Shown: one piece after another, positions 1 to 5,694 of the stretch
How positions within the stretch are numbered: position 1 is the first letter of the stretch
How the letters are laid out: each line of letters begins with the position of its first letter
Origin: CAZNER01 sp964572065
Lineage (GTDB): Bacteria > Patescibacteriota > Dojkabacteria > JAHIVN01
Length of the DNA stretch: 9,849 bases
Assembly (NCBI GenBank): GCA_964572065.1
Contig: CAZNER010000070.1
Span: 1 to 9,849, forward strand
Reading direction: 5' to 3'
Made by a program: the position numbers and the translations under genes
Notes under the pieces: model-generated
Told to the model about the DNA's origin: nothing
Database searches by the model: none
Seen by the model: the letters and a program-made list of their open reading frames with translations, nothing else

Positions 1-37
1 ATATTCTATTACTCCAACAAATTGGTTTTCTACGCAT
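1..37 (-). CDS. possible start of a further gene, cut by window edge
   Basis: An ATG at 35-37 opens a frame that runs off the window (MRRKPICWSNRI...). It begins 5 bases after the TAG of the 44-residue gene upstream, which suits this compact layout. The only SD-like sequence before it is a weak GGTAGAG. With twelve residues visible, no function can be proposed. It may instead be an untranslated stretch. Confidence 0.3.
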   Translation of the reverse strand, partial: MRRKPICWSNRI

Positions 38-42
38 TTTCT

Positions 43-177
43 CTACCATACCCTTGTCTTTTCGTCATATTCTTTTTGTGCTTGCTCGTTTGTTTTGTTT
101 TCATCCAATTGAGCTAGTATAGTACCATAATCTTCATGATACTCTCTTTCTTTATCTCTACCTTTTTCTTCACACAT
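43..177 (-). CDS. small charged hypothetical protein (44 aa)
   Basis: A 44-residue frame starting MCEEKGRDKEREYHEDYG and ending KTRVW. It is preceded by AAAGGA eight bases before the ATG. The ATG lies inside the last codons of the uracil-DNA glycosylase gene (8-base overlap), which suggests translational coupling. The protein is almost entirely charged or polar (Glu, Lys, Asp, Arg, Gln), probably helical, with no signal peptide or membrane segment. I do not recognise a family. The SD site and the typical overlap support it being real; its small size and biased composition argue for caution. Confidence 0.6.
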   Translation of the reverse strand: MCEEKGRDKEREYHEDYGTILAQLDENKTNEQAQKEYDEKTRVW

Positions 178-742
178 TGTTCCATTCCTTTAAACATTTT
201 TTGGCTAATTCAAAATCATCCACTACTTTATAGTACGCTTCGCATCCTTTCCCGCCCTGCCTCAACAGATAGGAGGGGTGGTATGTTGGTACTATAATAG
301 TACTATCAGTATAAGCCAATATCCTACCCCTAATACGCCCTATTGGCATTTTAGGCAGTCCAGACAAACTCAATGATGAATCGGCACCTAATGTTACAAT
401 AACACTAGGCTTGAGTATTCTTATCTGTTCCACTAAATACGGACGGCAGGAATCCACCCACTTCTTCTTTAATGGAGTACCTGCCGCTACGAAACACTTA
501 ACTAAATTTGTGATGTAAACATCGTCATACGTTAGATTCACTTTATCTAATATAACATCTAACAATTTACCAGCTGCTCCGACGAACGGCGTTCCACTAA
601 TATTTTCATCATGTGCAGGAACCATTCCACATATCATAAGTTTGGATTCATAGTTCCCTTTGTCAAACACCGGATTTATTCTGCCTTCGTGTAAGGAGCA
701 AAGAGTACAGCCAGCTACTATCTGCCTCAGCCTTTCTAGCAT
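170..742 (-). CDS. family 4 (4Fe-4S) uracil-DNA glycosylase
   Basis: Predicted to cut uracil from DNA, the first step of base excision repair. The 190 residues are full length for family 4. Four cysteines at C12, C15, C83 and C99 have the family spacing for a 4Fe-4S cluster. The block GTPFVGAAGKLLD (50-62) is the conserved uracil-pocket region with F53. N79 lies in ITNLVKC and H155 in PTYHPSYLL, matching the known motif order. The oddity is motif A: where the family usually reads GExPG, this protein has GMVPAHDE (39-46), so the usual Glu is Met and the second Gly is Ala. A strong AGGTGAT site precedes the ATG. It follows the 'FPVPD' protein gene by 39 bases. In a phage that also encodes dCMP deaminase and thymidylate synthase, it suggests control of uracil in DNA. 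Family assignment is secure; activity is less so. Confidence 0.9.
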   Translation of the reverse strand: MLERLRQIVAGCTLCSLHEGRINPVFDKGNYESKLMICGMVPAHDENISGTPFVGAAGKLLDVILDKVNLTYDDVYITNLVKCFVAAGTPLKKKWVDSCRPYLVEQIRILKPSVIVTLGADSSLSLSGLPKMPIGRIRGRILAYTDSTIIVPTYHPSYLLRQGGKGCEAYYKVVDDFELAKKCLKEWNNV

Positions 743-781
743 TTTAAATCACCTTTTCCTTTTAATCCTTATGATACGTTT

Positions 782-1210
782 CTATTTTTCGAATAGTTCC
801 ATGTCAGGATTCTTAATGGATTCTTCGACTAGCTTTCTCGTGACCTCAAAAACCTCTGAGCTGTAAAGATTCTTCTCATCCTGCGCCAATTCGATATATT
901 TTGGGTAATAATCATCAAAATTAATGTCCGCTTTTGCTTTCTTGCTTACACCACATCCTAACTGTTTGGCTTTTCTGTTTATACAAGCAGCAATTTTTTT
1001 CTTAGTCGCGGCGGAAAATTTCGATCTACCCAAATATGCTTTAGCAACAGCTACATGCTTGCAATCTGGAACAGGGAAGGATCTGTTGGGGCCACAAAAA
1101 GTACTAGATTTTAATTTTTTTCTGTCTTTTGTGGTGAGCTTTTTCCCCATAACTTTATTAGCTCTTTCTATAAGTTGGTCGATTACGTTTAATTCACAAT
1201 CACAACCCAT
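782..1210 (-). CDS. Cys-rich phage protein with 'sFxGPxRSFPVPD' motif
   Basis: 142 residues with an AGGAGG site eight bases before the ATG. Residues 25-88 carry a pattern seen in many phage proteins, often beside or fused to head-assembly genes: LTTKDRKKLKSSTFCGPNRS, then FPVPD, then a helical stretch rich in Lys/Ala (here CKHVAVAKAYLGRS and a basic helix to C86). The usual version reads roughly 'LPxSxFAGPDRSFPVPDxAHARNAL'. Here Ala is Cys and further cysteines occur at C3, C5, C50, C76 and C86, so metal binding is possible. The C-terminal third is acidic and helical. The motif's biochemical role is not known to me. The gene lies between a Gly/Arg-rich small gene and the glycosylase gene. Confidence 0.75.
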   Translation of the reverse strand: MGCDCELNVIDQLIERANKVMGKKLTTKDRKKLKSSTFCGPNRSFPVPDCKHVAVAKAYLGRSKFSAATKKKIAACINRKAKQLGCGVSKKAKADINFDDYYPKYIELAQDEKNLYSSEVFEVTRKLVEESIKNPDMELFEK

Positions 1211-1235
1211 AACATTTTCCTCCTATTTATTTATT

Positions 1236-1403
1236 CTATCCACGCCCTCGTTGTATCTTCCTACCTTTACCTCTATTGGAATTACCTTGACCGCGACCGG
1301 TTCTTCTTCCACCGGCGCCGCCAATTCTTTTAGGAGTCGGAACTCCTTGGTTTGTTTTCTTAGGACCTTTACCATCAGGACCTGTACCGTCTTTACCTGG
1401 CAT
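1236..1403 (-). CDS. Gly/Arg-rich small protein of the 'MPGxDGTGP' type (55 aa)
   Basis: A 55-residue frame begins MPGKDGTGPDGKGPKKTNQG and ends in a Gly/Arg-rich tail (GGAGGRRTGRGQGNSNRGKG, then RKIQRGRG). The N-terminus matches the MPxxDGTGPxGxGP start of the small Gly-rich DUF5320-like proteins found in anaerobic bacteria, archaea and their phages. The SD site GAGGGGGTG sits five bases before the ATG. A longer competing frame (1223-1411, GTG start) lacks proper SD spacing and encodes a featureless peptide, so I take this frame as the real one. The tail is RGG-like and probably disordered, which suggests nucleic-acid binding, but that is inference. It sits 16 bases after the methyltransferase gene and 25 bases before the next. 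Confidence 0.85.
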   Translation of the reverse strand: MPGKDGTGPDGKGPKKTNQGVPTPKRIGGAGGRRTGRGQGNSNRGKGRKIQRGRG

Positions 1404-1419
1404 AAATACACCCCCTCAA

Positions 1420-2001
1420 TTAATCTTCAAATAAACTGTAAAACGTTTTAACAAATTCTTCTGGAGTGGCTTTATCAAACCAACCCATTACAATGCCTTT
1501 ATCTTTCAAAACTCTTTTGGCCGCATAAATCATATCAGCAATCAATGGTAACGTTTCCTCATCAATAGCGCTGTAACAATCAATAAAAATAAAATCAAAT
1601 AGATGATTAGTCTGATACATATACACAAGCCCATCTAAATTGATTATAGTATGCCTCTTATCAGGCTGACTTTTATAATCAAAACTATAATCCTTTGGCC
1701 TAAGTTTATTATACACAGAAATAACATCTTCATTAACTTCAATTGTGGTTAAACTTATCACTTTAGGACATGATAATATATACTTAGAAGCAACACCTAG
1801 CCCTAATCCTACCTCTAAGCAATCACCTCTAGGTTTATCATTTAATTGCCATATATAATCTTCAAGCTCACTTTCGAGAGCCCATAGATTATGGCCGGGT
1901 CCTATTTCTAAAAACAACTCTTTATTAAGCTTGTAAACCCTAACATCATTACTTTCAGCGACCAACTCTCCATCTTTGAAATAAATAAGACCCTCGCTCA
2001 T
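1420..2001 (-). CDS. spermidine-synthase-like SAM-dependent methyltransferase
   Basis: 193 residues with a Rossmann methyltransferase fold. Motif I is CLEVGLGLGVASKY (61-74), the acidic end of strand 2 is E88 in TIEVNED, and FDFIFIDCYSAIDEETLPL (135-153) matches motif II and the following helix of spermidine-synthase-like proteins. The N-terminus (GLIYFKDGELVAES...) looks like the short beta segment that precedes the catalytic domain in that family. It lacks a recognisable polyamine-binding aspartate pair, so I infer a methyltransferase of unknown substrate rather than a true aminopropyltransferase. AGGAGG lies seven bases before the ATG. It is the fifth gene of the unit that starts at the heat-shock gene. 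Nothing next to it points to a substrate. Confidence 0.8.
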   Translation of the reverse strand: MSEGLIYFKDGELVAESNDVRVYKLNKELFLEIGPGHNLWALESELEDYIWQLNDKPRGDCLEVGLGLGVASKYILSCPKVISLTTIEVNEDVISVYNKLRPKDYSFDYKSQPDKRHTIINLDGLVYMYQTNHLFDFIFIDCYSAIDEETLPLIADMIYAAKRVLKDKGIVMGWFDKATPEEFVKTFYSLFED

Positions 2002-2032
2002 TTAACAGCCTCCTATAATAAATCAGGTTAAA

Positions 2033-2368
2033 TTATTCATTCTTAGATTCTTTTGGAACTTTCACTTTCTGTTCAAAATCAAAAACCAGTCTTATTTCTA
2101 CGCCCTCCGCAACACTAGAATCATATTCTGGACCAGATTCATACACAGCCACTACTGGATTACTATATTTCACACCGACTGTTCCGCTTTTAGAAATCGG
2201 TAAAAAAATATTTAATAAAGTATTAACCTCATTTCTTACATAAGACATCCATCTAAGAGCTTGCTGTTGTTCTTCTGTTAATTCTTCTTTCTCTTCTGTT
2301 ACTTCTTTTGTCTTTTCCTTTGAATCAGTCATAGTACCTTTTCTCCTCTTAAATAATTTCTTAAGCAT
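2033..2368 (-). CDS. hypothetical protein with basic start and Glu-rich segment (111 aa)
   Basis: The protein starts with a basic stretch (MLKKLFKRRKG), then a Lys/Glu-rich region (15-37) that is probably helical or disordered. A more ordered part follows, around WMSYVRNEVNTLLNIFLPIS, ending in alternating hydrophobic strands (VEIRLVFDF) and a charged tail. No family is recognised. AAAGGAG, fused to the stop codon of the metallopeptidase gene (TAAAGGAG), lies nine bases before this ATG. A second ATG at 2330-2332 (M13) also has a nearby AGGAG...AAGG, so a 99-residue form is possible. I prefer the longer form because its SD site is cleaner and matches the neighbouring junctions. Confidence 0.75.
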   Translation of the reverse strand: MLKKLFKRRKGTMTDSKEKTKEVTEEKEELTEEQQQALRWMSYVRNEVNTLLNIFLPISKSGTVGVKYSNPVVAVYESGPEYDSSVAEGVEIRLVFDFEQKVKVPKESKNE

Positions 2369-2382
2369 TATTCAATACTCCT

Positions 2383-2859
2383 TTACTTGGTCTTCTTATC
2401 AAGCTTTTTAAGCTCCTTCTCCTGTTCATAAACATCTGTTACTAATGTAGAAAGTTTGAATCCCCAATCAGGATCGTCTTCATTTAATTTTACCTCAACA
2501 ACAAAATCTTCAATGTCATGGGGTATTAACTTTCTCTTACCATTTTCATCTACAAATACATGTCTTAACTCATGGGAAATCAGTCTAATTCTATCTTTCT
2601 CGTTTGCCAACTCCCAGGCTTTTTTGTCAACAGTTATAATATAATCATAACCACCAACTTCGACTTCATGCTTAGTAAAATATTTCACTTTATCATTTGC
2701 AATCTCGACAGACGCTAGACATATTTTACCTTTACGTACTCGCCTTTTTGTATCAAACATAAGTTTGATGTTTAAATTAGCACATGTATTAGGAAACCTT
2801 TCCTCCGCCACTTTTAAAAACACCTCTACCAAACTATCATCAGCATCTTCATATCTCAT
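2383..2859 (-). CDS. putative phage zinc metallopeptidase (HELRH)
   Basis: 158 residues with the zincin motif HELRH at 96-100, preceded by a strand YDYIITVDKKAWELAN and a helix KDRIRLIS. This arrangement fits the 'putative phage metallopeptidase' family (PhageMetallopep, from memory): beta strand, KxxW, then DHELxH followed by a partly conserved stretch. A possible third zinc ligand is H114 in LIPHDIEDF, with E117/D118 beside it. The glutamate of HExxH (E97) is present, so catalysis is plausible. The substrate is unknown; cleavage of phage or host proteins is the obvious inference. There is no signal peptide, so it should be cytoplasmic. AAAGGAG lies seven bases before the ATG, fused to the stop of the upstream zinc-ribbon gene. 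Confidence 0.8.
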   Translation of the reverse strand: MRYEDADDSLVEVFLKVAEERFPNTCANLNIKLMFDTKRRVRKGKICLASVEIANDKVKYFTKHEVEVGGYDYIITVDKKAWELANEKDRIRLISHELRHVFVDENGKRKLIPHDIEDFVVEVKLNEDDPDWGFKLSTLVTDVYEQEKELKKLDKKTK

Positions 2860-2871
2860 AATCCTTCTCCT

Positions 2872-3138
2872 TTACCCAAATAATTTTTTTATATATTCAA
2901 GTTTGTCTTCTTTATTAGGAGATTTATAAAAGAAATATTTATTGCAGTTTTCACAATGAAATTCTTTTTCTTGCACTAAAATCTTTATCTCATATAAATC
3001 TTCGTAACTTAACTCTAACATTGTTTCCGGAAGTTCTAAATTAAATCCACCGAAACCCAAGACAAACTGTGGTACTTGTAAACACGCCGTCCCACCACAA
3101 TCAGGACACTTACAAAAAACTTCATTATACATTCCCAT
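2872..3138 (-). CDS. small zinc-ribbon protein (88 aa)
   Basis: Two cysteine clusters frame the protein: FCKCPDCGG (C9, C11, C14, with C19 close by) and FHCENCNKYFF (C62, C65). This is the usual layout of a zinc ribbon made of two knuckles, with a middle section (27-58) of beta and helical character. The start overlaps the stop of the Lys-rich gene upstream as TAATG, a sign of translational coupling, and AAGGA lies eight bases before the ATG. A start at M3 is possible. No specific family or partner is recognised. Binding of nucleic acid or protein is a generic inference from the zinc ribbon. Confidence 0.8.
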   Translation of the reverse strand: MGMYNEVFCKCPDCGGTACLQVPQFVLGFGGFNLELPETMLELSYEDLYEIKILVQEKEFHCENCNKYFFYKSPNKEDKLEYIKKLFG

Positions 3139-3398
3139 TATGCATTCCTTAAATCATCAAAATGTTTCTTCAATCTTTTTAAATCAGCAACTAAAGCTTT
3201 AGACTCTTTAATTCTTTTATTATTCTTTTTTCTTTTAGTACTTCTACTAGATTTACTTTTCTTTTTCTTTATTTTAATCTCGCCCTCGTGCCGATCTCCA
3301 TTCTTATCATAACAAACATGTCTATATCTATTACCTTTAAGCTTTTGAGTAACAACCTTTCCGCCGGAGTTCACGCAATTGGTGAAATCTTTAGGCAT
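3138..3398 (-). CDS. Lys-rich hypothetical phage protein (86 aa)
   Basis: The start is set at the ATG at 3396-3398 (MPKDFTNCVNSGGKVV...). AAAGGAG lies seven bases before it, whereas an in-frame TTG two codons upstream would leave almost no SD spacing. Residues 1-43 resemble small phage proteins of the form 'MPKDFxxCVxxGGKVxTxxLKGxxYxHxCYxxGxxxxGEIK', with C8 and C29 as possible metal or disulfide residues. Residues 44-64 are nearly all Lys/Arg/Ser, and the end is an amphipathic helix. The basic segment suggests DNA or RNA binding. It follows the heat-shock gene by 41 bases, and this gap contains one arm of the inverted repeat. Confidence 0.75.
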   Translation of the reverse strand: MPKDFTNCVNSGGKVVTQKLKGNRYRHVCYDKNGDRHEGEIKIKKKKSKSSRSTKRKKNNKRIKESKALVADLKRLKKHFDDLRNA

Positions 3399-3420
3399 AA
3401 TCAATCTCCTTTTAATATAA

Positions 3421-3434
3421 ATATGGGGCCCGTA
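3421..3434. repeat. 14-bp inverted repeat, arm downstream of the hsp20 stop
   Basis: The + strand reads ATATGGGGCCCGTA, the exact reverse complement of 3961-3974. This arm lies five bases after the TAA of the heat-shock gene. The match stops cleanly at both ends. The GC-rich core stands out against the AT-rich surroundings. No U-run follows, so it is not a standard terminator by itself. Confidence 0.9.
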
Positions 3435-3439
3435 TAATT

Positions 3440-3934
3440 TTAGTCAATTTTTATTTTAACAATACCGTCGTCTTCCTCGACAATTTCTTTCTTGCCGATA
3501 ACACAAGAAATAACCCCATCTTTATAACTACAATTTATTTTTTCAGCATCAATCTCCTTCGGAAATCTTACTGCCCTCCTAAAGGATCTGCTGGAAATTT
3601 CTCTACACAGACATTTACCACACTCTCCATTATCTTCCTTATTTTCTCCCTTAATCAATAGTGTGTTGTCTTTTAACTCTAATTCTACATCATCCTTATT
3701 GAAATCTGCTACTGCAATTTTAATCTCGTACTCATTATCCTTTTCATAGAGATTAATTTTTGGAAAGGAAGTCTTGGGCTGTAACTGATCAAACACAGAC
3801 ATATCTAAATCCCAATTCTTCCAATAAGTATCATATCTATTCCAAAGATCTTCAAAAAGGTCATTGAAACGATTAAGCGCTGCAAGTCCGCCCTTTGGGC
3901 CAGAGCCTGCTACCAAATCTTTCTTTCTTCTCAT
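3440..3934 (-). CDS. small heat-shock protein, Hsp20/alpha-crystallin family
   Basis: An ATP-independent chaperone that should hold unfolding proteins in soluble oligomers. The 164 residues have a variable N-terminus (1-56, aromatic stretch RFNDLFEDLWNRYDTYW), an alpha-crystallin domain (about 57-150) and a short tail. Landmarks are FPKINLYEKDNEYEI, the strand VELELKDNTLLIKGE, REISSRSFRRAVRFP, and SYKDGVISCVI (family consensus A-xx-x-GVL). The tail GIVKIKID contains an I-x-I motif (I159-K-I), used by relatives for oligomer assembly. Unusual cysteines, CGKCLC at 105-110 plus C135 and C144, sit in the loop before the REIS strand and inside the domain. GGGAGG lies eight bases before the ATG. It is the first gene behind its own promoter and is bracketed by a perfect inverted repeat. 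Phage small heat-shock proteins are known, for example in cyanophages. Confidence 0.93.
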   Translation of the reverse strand: MRRKKDLVAGSGPKGGLAALNRFNDLFEDLWNRYDTYWKNWDLDMSVFDQLQPKTSFPKINLYEKDNEYEIKIAVADFNKDDVELELKDNTLLIKGENKEDNGECGKCLCREISSRSFRRAVRFPKEIDAEKINCSYKDGVISCVIGKKEIVEEDDGIVKIKID

Positions 3935-3945
3935 AATCTTTTCCT

Positions 3946-3966
3946 CCCGTTATTTTTATTTACGGG
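3946..3966 (-). promoter_or_regulatory. possible SD-sequestering hairpin in the hsp20 leader (RNA-thermometer-like)
   Basis: In the transcript, CCCGU (3962-3966) can pair with ACGGG (3946-3950) across an A/U-only 11-base loop. ACGGG overlaps the first two G's of the GGAGG ribosome site of the heat-shock gene. Heat-labile hairpins over the SD site are a known control of hsp20 genes (ROSE and related elements). The stem is only five pairs, and the sequence matches no known thermometer class I recall, so the function is inferred. Confidence 0.45.
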
Positions 3967-3974
3967 CCCCATAT
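3961..3974. repeat. 14-bp inverted repeat, arm at the hsp20 transcript start
   Basis: The + strand reads TACGGGCCCCATAT, the perfect reverse complement of 3421-3434, 526 bases apart. It lies just downstream of the predicted -10 box, so the transcript would begin in or next to this arm. Between the arms there is only the heat-shock gene and its SD site. Confidence 0.9.
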
Positions 3975-3977
3975 CAT

Positions 3978-4007
3978 ATAATATAATCATTATTTCTCAT
4001 TTGTCAA
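3978..4007 (-). promoter_or_regulatory. sigma70-like promoter for the hsp20 unit
   Basis: On the minus strand a perfect -35 TTGACA (4002-4007) is followed, at 16 bases, by TATATT (3980-3985) or, at 18 bases, by TATTAT (3978-3983). The start of transcription should fall near 3971-3977, at the edge of the inverted-repeat arm. It sits 10 bases after the receiver gene's stop, with no terminator between, so read-through from upstream is likely. It lacks the ACAAAA/TTTTGT dyad of the other two promoters, suggesting separate timing or control. Confidence 0.75.
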
Positions 4008-4017
4008 GTCTTTTTTC

Positions 4018-4356
4018 CTAAAAAGTAGAAAAAAGTGCCACATCGAATGGTATATGATTGGCTTGAGTCAGCTTTTGTACCATAGACTCTGCGGCAGGGA
4101 TATTCCAAGAATGTATAATTATATTAGATTTATTATTCTCATTAAAAGGGTTGTCATATAAATAGTTCGCTACATCTAAACCACAACCATTACCATTGCC
4201 TAAGTCGTGGTCCAAAAATATATAATCAAAAACTTCTCTTTCTAAGTAGTCCACAGCTGTATATGAATTCTCTGTAATAATCAATTCATACTCTGAAAAC
4301 TTCTCCAAAAAGAAATTAACTCTATAAGTATCATCTTCCAAAATTAAAATCTTCAT
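4018..4356 (-). CDS. receiver-like protein, cREC_REC type
   Basis: 112 residues with a receiver (CheY-like) fold: MKILILEDD supplies the acidic pocket (E7-D9), and LDHDLGNGNGCGLDVANYL has D49 at the phosphoacceptor position. IIIHSWNIPAAESMVQKL has His-Ser where normal receivers have the conserved Thr/Ser, and no conserved Lys follows. 'FLDHDL-GxGxGLDVA' and 'IIHSxNxxxAxxM' fit the domain named cyclic-phosphate-processing receiver (cREC_REC, from memory), proposed to act on RNA 2',3'-cyclic phosphates rather than in phosphorelay. I start at MKIL because family members start there; a start 15 bases upstream (MTSRIM) has no SD site and would overlap the PAS gene. The gene follows the PAS stop by four bases, so coupled translation is likely. 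There is no output domain. Classical phosphorelay with the neighbouring PAS protein cannot be excluded. Confidence 0.75.
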   Translation of the reverse strand: MKILILEDDTYRVNFFLEKFSEYELIITENSYTAVDYLEREVFDYIFLDHDLGNGNGCGLDVANYLYDNPFNENNKSNIIIHSWNIPAAESMVQKLTQANHIPFDVALFSTF

Positions 4357-4360
4357 AATT

Positions 4361-5161
4361 CTACTCGTCATACATAGTTATATCTGTTGCTGCAAACGTA
4401 GTTCCTTTTGACCAATTTAATGGGTCTAATGGGGAAGCACTTAACAAAACTCTTATAAGTTTGCCATTTTTTCTCTTCCACACAGTATCTATATTACCGG
4501 TACCAGTTTCAACTATCTGATTACGCACAGTTGTTTTAGCCCATTCATATTCATCGTTATCTGGATAAAGTAATCTGCAACTCTTTCCCTCTAACTCTTC
4601 CTCTTCATAACCAGTTATCTCTCGTAGCTTTGCGTTGCTCCATTTAAAAACATTGTCTTTCATCAAGCCGATTCCTGCGGGCACGGTTTTAAAGATACTC
4701 TTCATTAAAGCTACATTTTCATCTAACTCTTTCTCTATCGTCTTACGCTTAGTAACATCTACCAAAACACAAATGAAGCCAAGCAAATCGTTGTCTTCGT
4801 TATAAATAGGTGCACGTGTATAAGCAAACCAACCTTCAAGACCACGAGTAATCTCTATATCACCAAAATAAGCAGTCTTTGTTTGATTTTCTTCACACAA
4901 ACAATTCCCTTCTTCATTACAACAAGTTATAACATCATAACACTTTCTACCTATCAAACTATATTTATCAACACACATCTGCTCAGCAAATTTTTTGTTA
5001 ACAAATTTAATTTCATAATCAGGGTTAACAATGAAAATTACTTCAGGTATTGCATCAAGCGCGGCTTCCCATTGAGACGCTTGATCTGTTAAATATCCAT
5101 TAGAAACAAGTACATCTGTTAATTCCTTTAACTTCCTTAGTTCATTTTTGAATTCGTGCAT
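4361..5161 (-). CDS. tandem PAS-domain protein without output domain
   Basis: 266 residues from the ATG at 5159-5161, chosen because AGGAAGG lies five bases upstream and it avoids overlap; the longer frame to 5221 lacks a good SD site. A helical start (1-28) leads to PAS 1 (about 30-138; AIPEVIFIVNPDYEIKFVNK) ending in LVDVTKRKTIEKEL, the usual PAS-to-linker helix. PAS 2 follows (about 155-263; SIFKTVPAGIGLMKDNVFKW, ITGYEEEELEGKS). Both have standard PAS_4/PAS_9-like landmarks. PAS 1 holds a cysteine cluster C74, C80, C81, C87, C89 that may bind metal or sense redox. There is no histidine kinase, GGDEF or other output part, and the protein ends right after PAS 2. PAS 2 reads like sensors of anaerobic Deltaproteobacteria, suggesting host origin. 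It may bind a host sensor or the receiver encoded next to it; both are inference. Confidence 0.85.
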   Translation of the reverse strand: MHEFKNELRKLKELTDVLVSNGYLTDQASQWEAALDAIPEVIFIVNPDYEIKFVNKKFAEQMCVDKYSLIGRKCYDVITCCNEEGNCLCEENQTKTAYFGDIEITRGLEGWFAYTRAPIYNEDNDLLGFICVLVDVTKRKTIEKELDENVALMKSIFKTVPAGIGLMKDNVFKWSNAKLREITGYEEEELEGKSCRLLYPDNDEYEWAKTTVRNQIVETGTGNIDTVWKRKNGKLIRVLLSASPLDPLNWSKGTTFAATDITMYDE

Positions 5162-5178
5162 GTTTACCTTCCTAAATT

Positions 5179-5694
5179 TTAGGGTACAGGCGGCATTGAA
5201 GTTGCCATAGCAATAATCCACCTAATACCTGCAGGAATTACCCAACCCCCAATAATACCAGCAAACAGAGCCCACATTGTAAGTTTTACATTGATCTTAG
5301 TAACAGCAGTTTTAATTGGATCTAATTTATCTGCAAAGTTATCTTTTACATCCACAATATCTTTTTTCAATTCCTCTTTAACAGCTGGGACAGATAAATT
5401 TTTAATTTTACTTTCAATATCATACAATAATTTTTCTACTCGTTTCTCTAACTTACAAACATCATCATGATGGCTCTTATTTACGTCTTTTAATTCCTTA
5501 TATAATAAATCTTTGACGCTTTGAATTTCTTTATATAATTCACTAGTTTTATTATAAAGCTCGGTATTTACCTTATCAATGTTCTCATCGAGTTTCTCTA
5601 GGGTAGAAATAACATGATTAAACCAAGCTTTTCTTAAACGCTCGTTTTCTGCATTTTCTAATCTACTTGTGAAAACATCTTTATTCTCCGTCAT
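5179..5694 (-). CDS. coiled-coil protein with C-terminal membrane helix
   Basis: 171 residues from the ATG at 5692-5694, which has AGGAAGG six bases upstream; a longer frame to 5766 would run far into the preceding zinc-ribbon gene without an SD site. Residues 15-135 are a long charged helix with coiled-coil heptad character (Leu/Ile/Val spaced among Lys/Glu/Asp). Residues 139-163 (MWALFAGIIGGWVIPAGIRW...) form one clear membrane span, followed by a short tail. The layout resembles XhlA-type holin accessory proteins and other tail-anchored phage proteins, but there is no sequence signature and no lysin gene nearby. Membrane anchoring is well supported; a role in lysis is only a guess. It overlaps the upstream gene by 14 bases and precedes the PAS gene. 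Confidence 0.8.
   Translation of the reverse strand: MTENKDVFTSRLENAENERLRKAWFNHVISTLEKLDENIDKVNTELYNKTSELYKEIQSVKDLLYKELKDVNKSHHDDVCKLEKRVEKLLYDIESKIKNLSVPAVKEELKKDIVDVKDNFADKLDPIKTAVTKINVKLTMWALFAGIIGGWVIPAGIRWIIAMATSMPPVP

Noticed and set aside
1223..1411. 62-codon minus-strand frame with a GTG start
   Set aside because: SD spacing is wrong and the sequence is featureless; the overlapping 1236-1403 frame has family motifs and a proper SD site.
924..1451. Long plus-strand open frame of 175 codons
   Set aside because: It lies opposite three minus-strand genes with SD sites and recognisable motifs, has no SD site, and its hydrophobic, Phe/Ser-rich product is what antisense of AT-rich, Lys/Glu-rich genes gives.
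3421..3440. GC-rich GGGGCCC element after hsp20 as an intrinsic terminator
   Set aside because: The element cannot fold into a local stem with a loop, and no U-run follows.
3421..3974. The inverted repeat as ends of an insertion sequence
   Set aside because: There is no transposase between the arms, and no target-site duplication is visible next to them.
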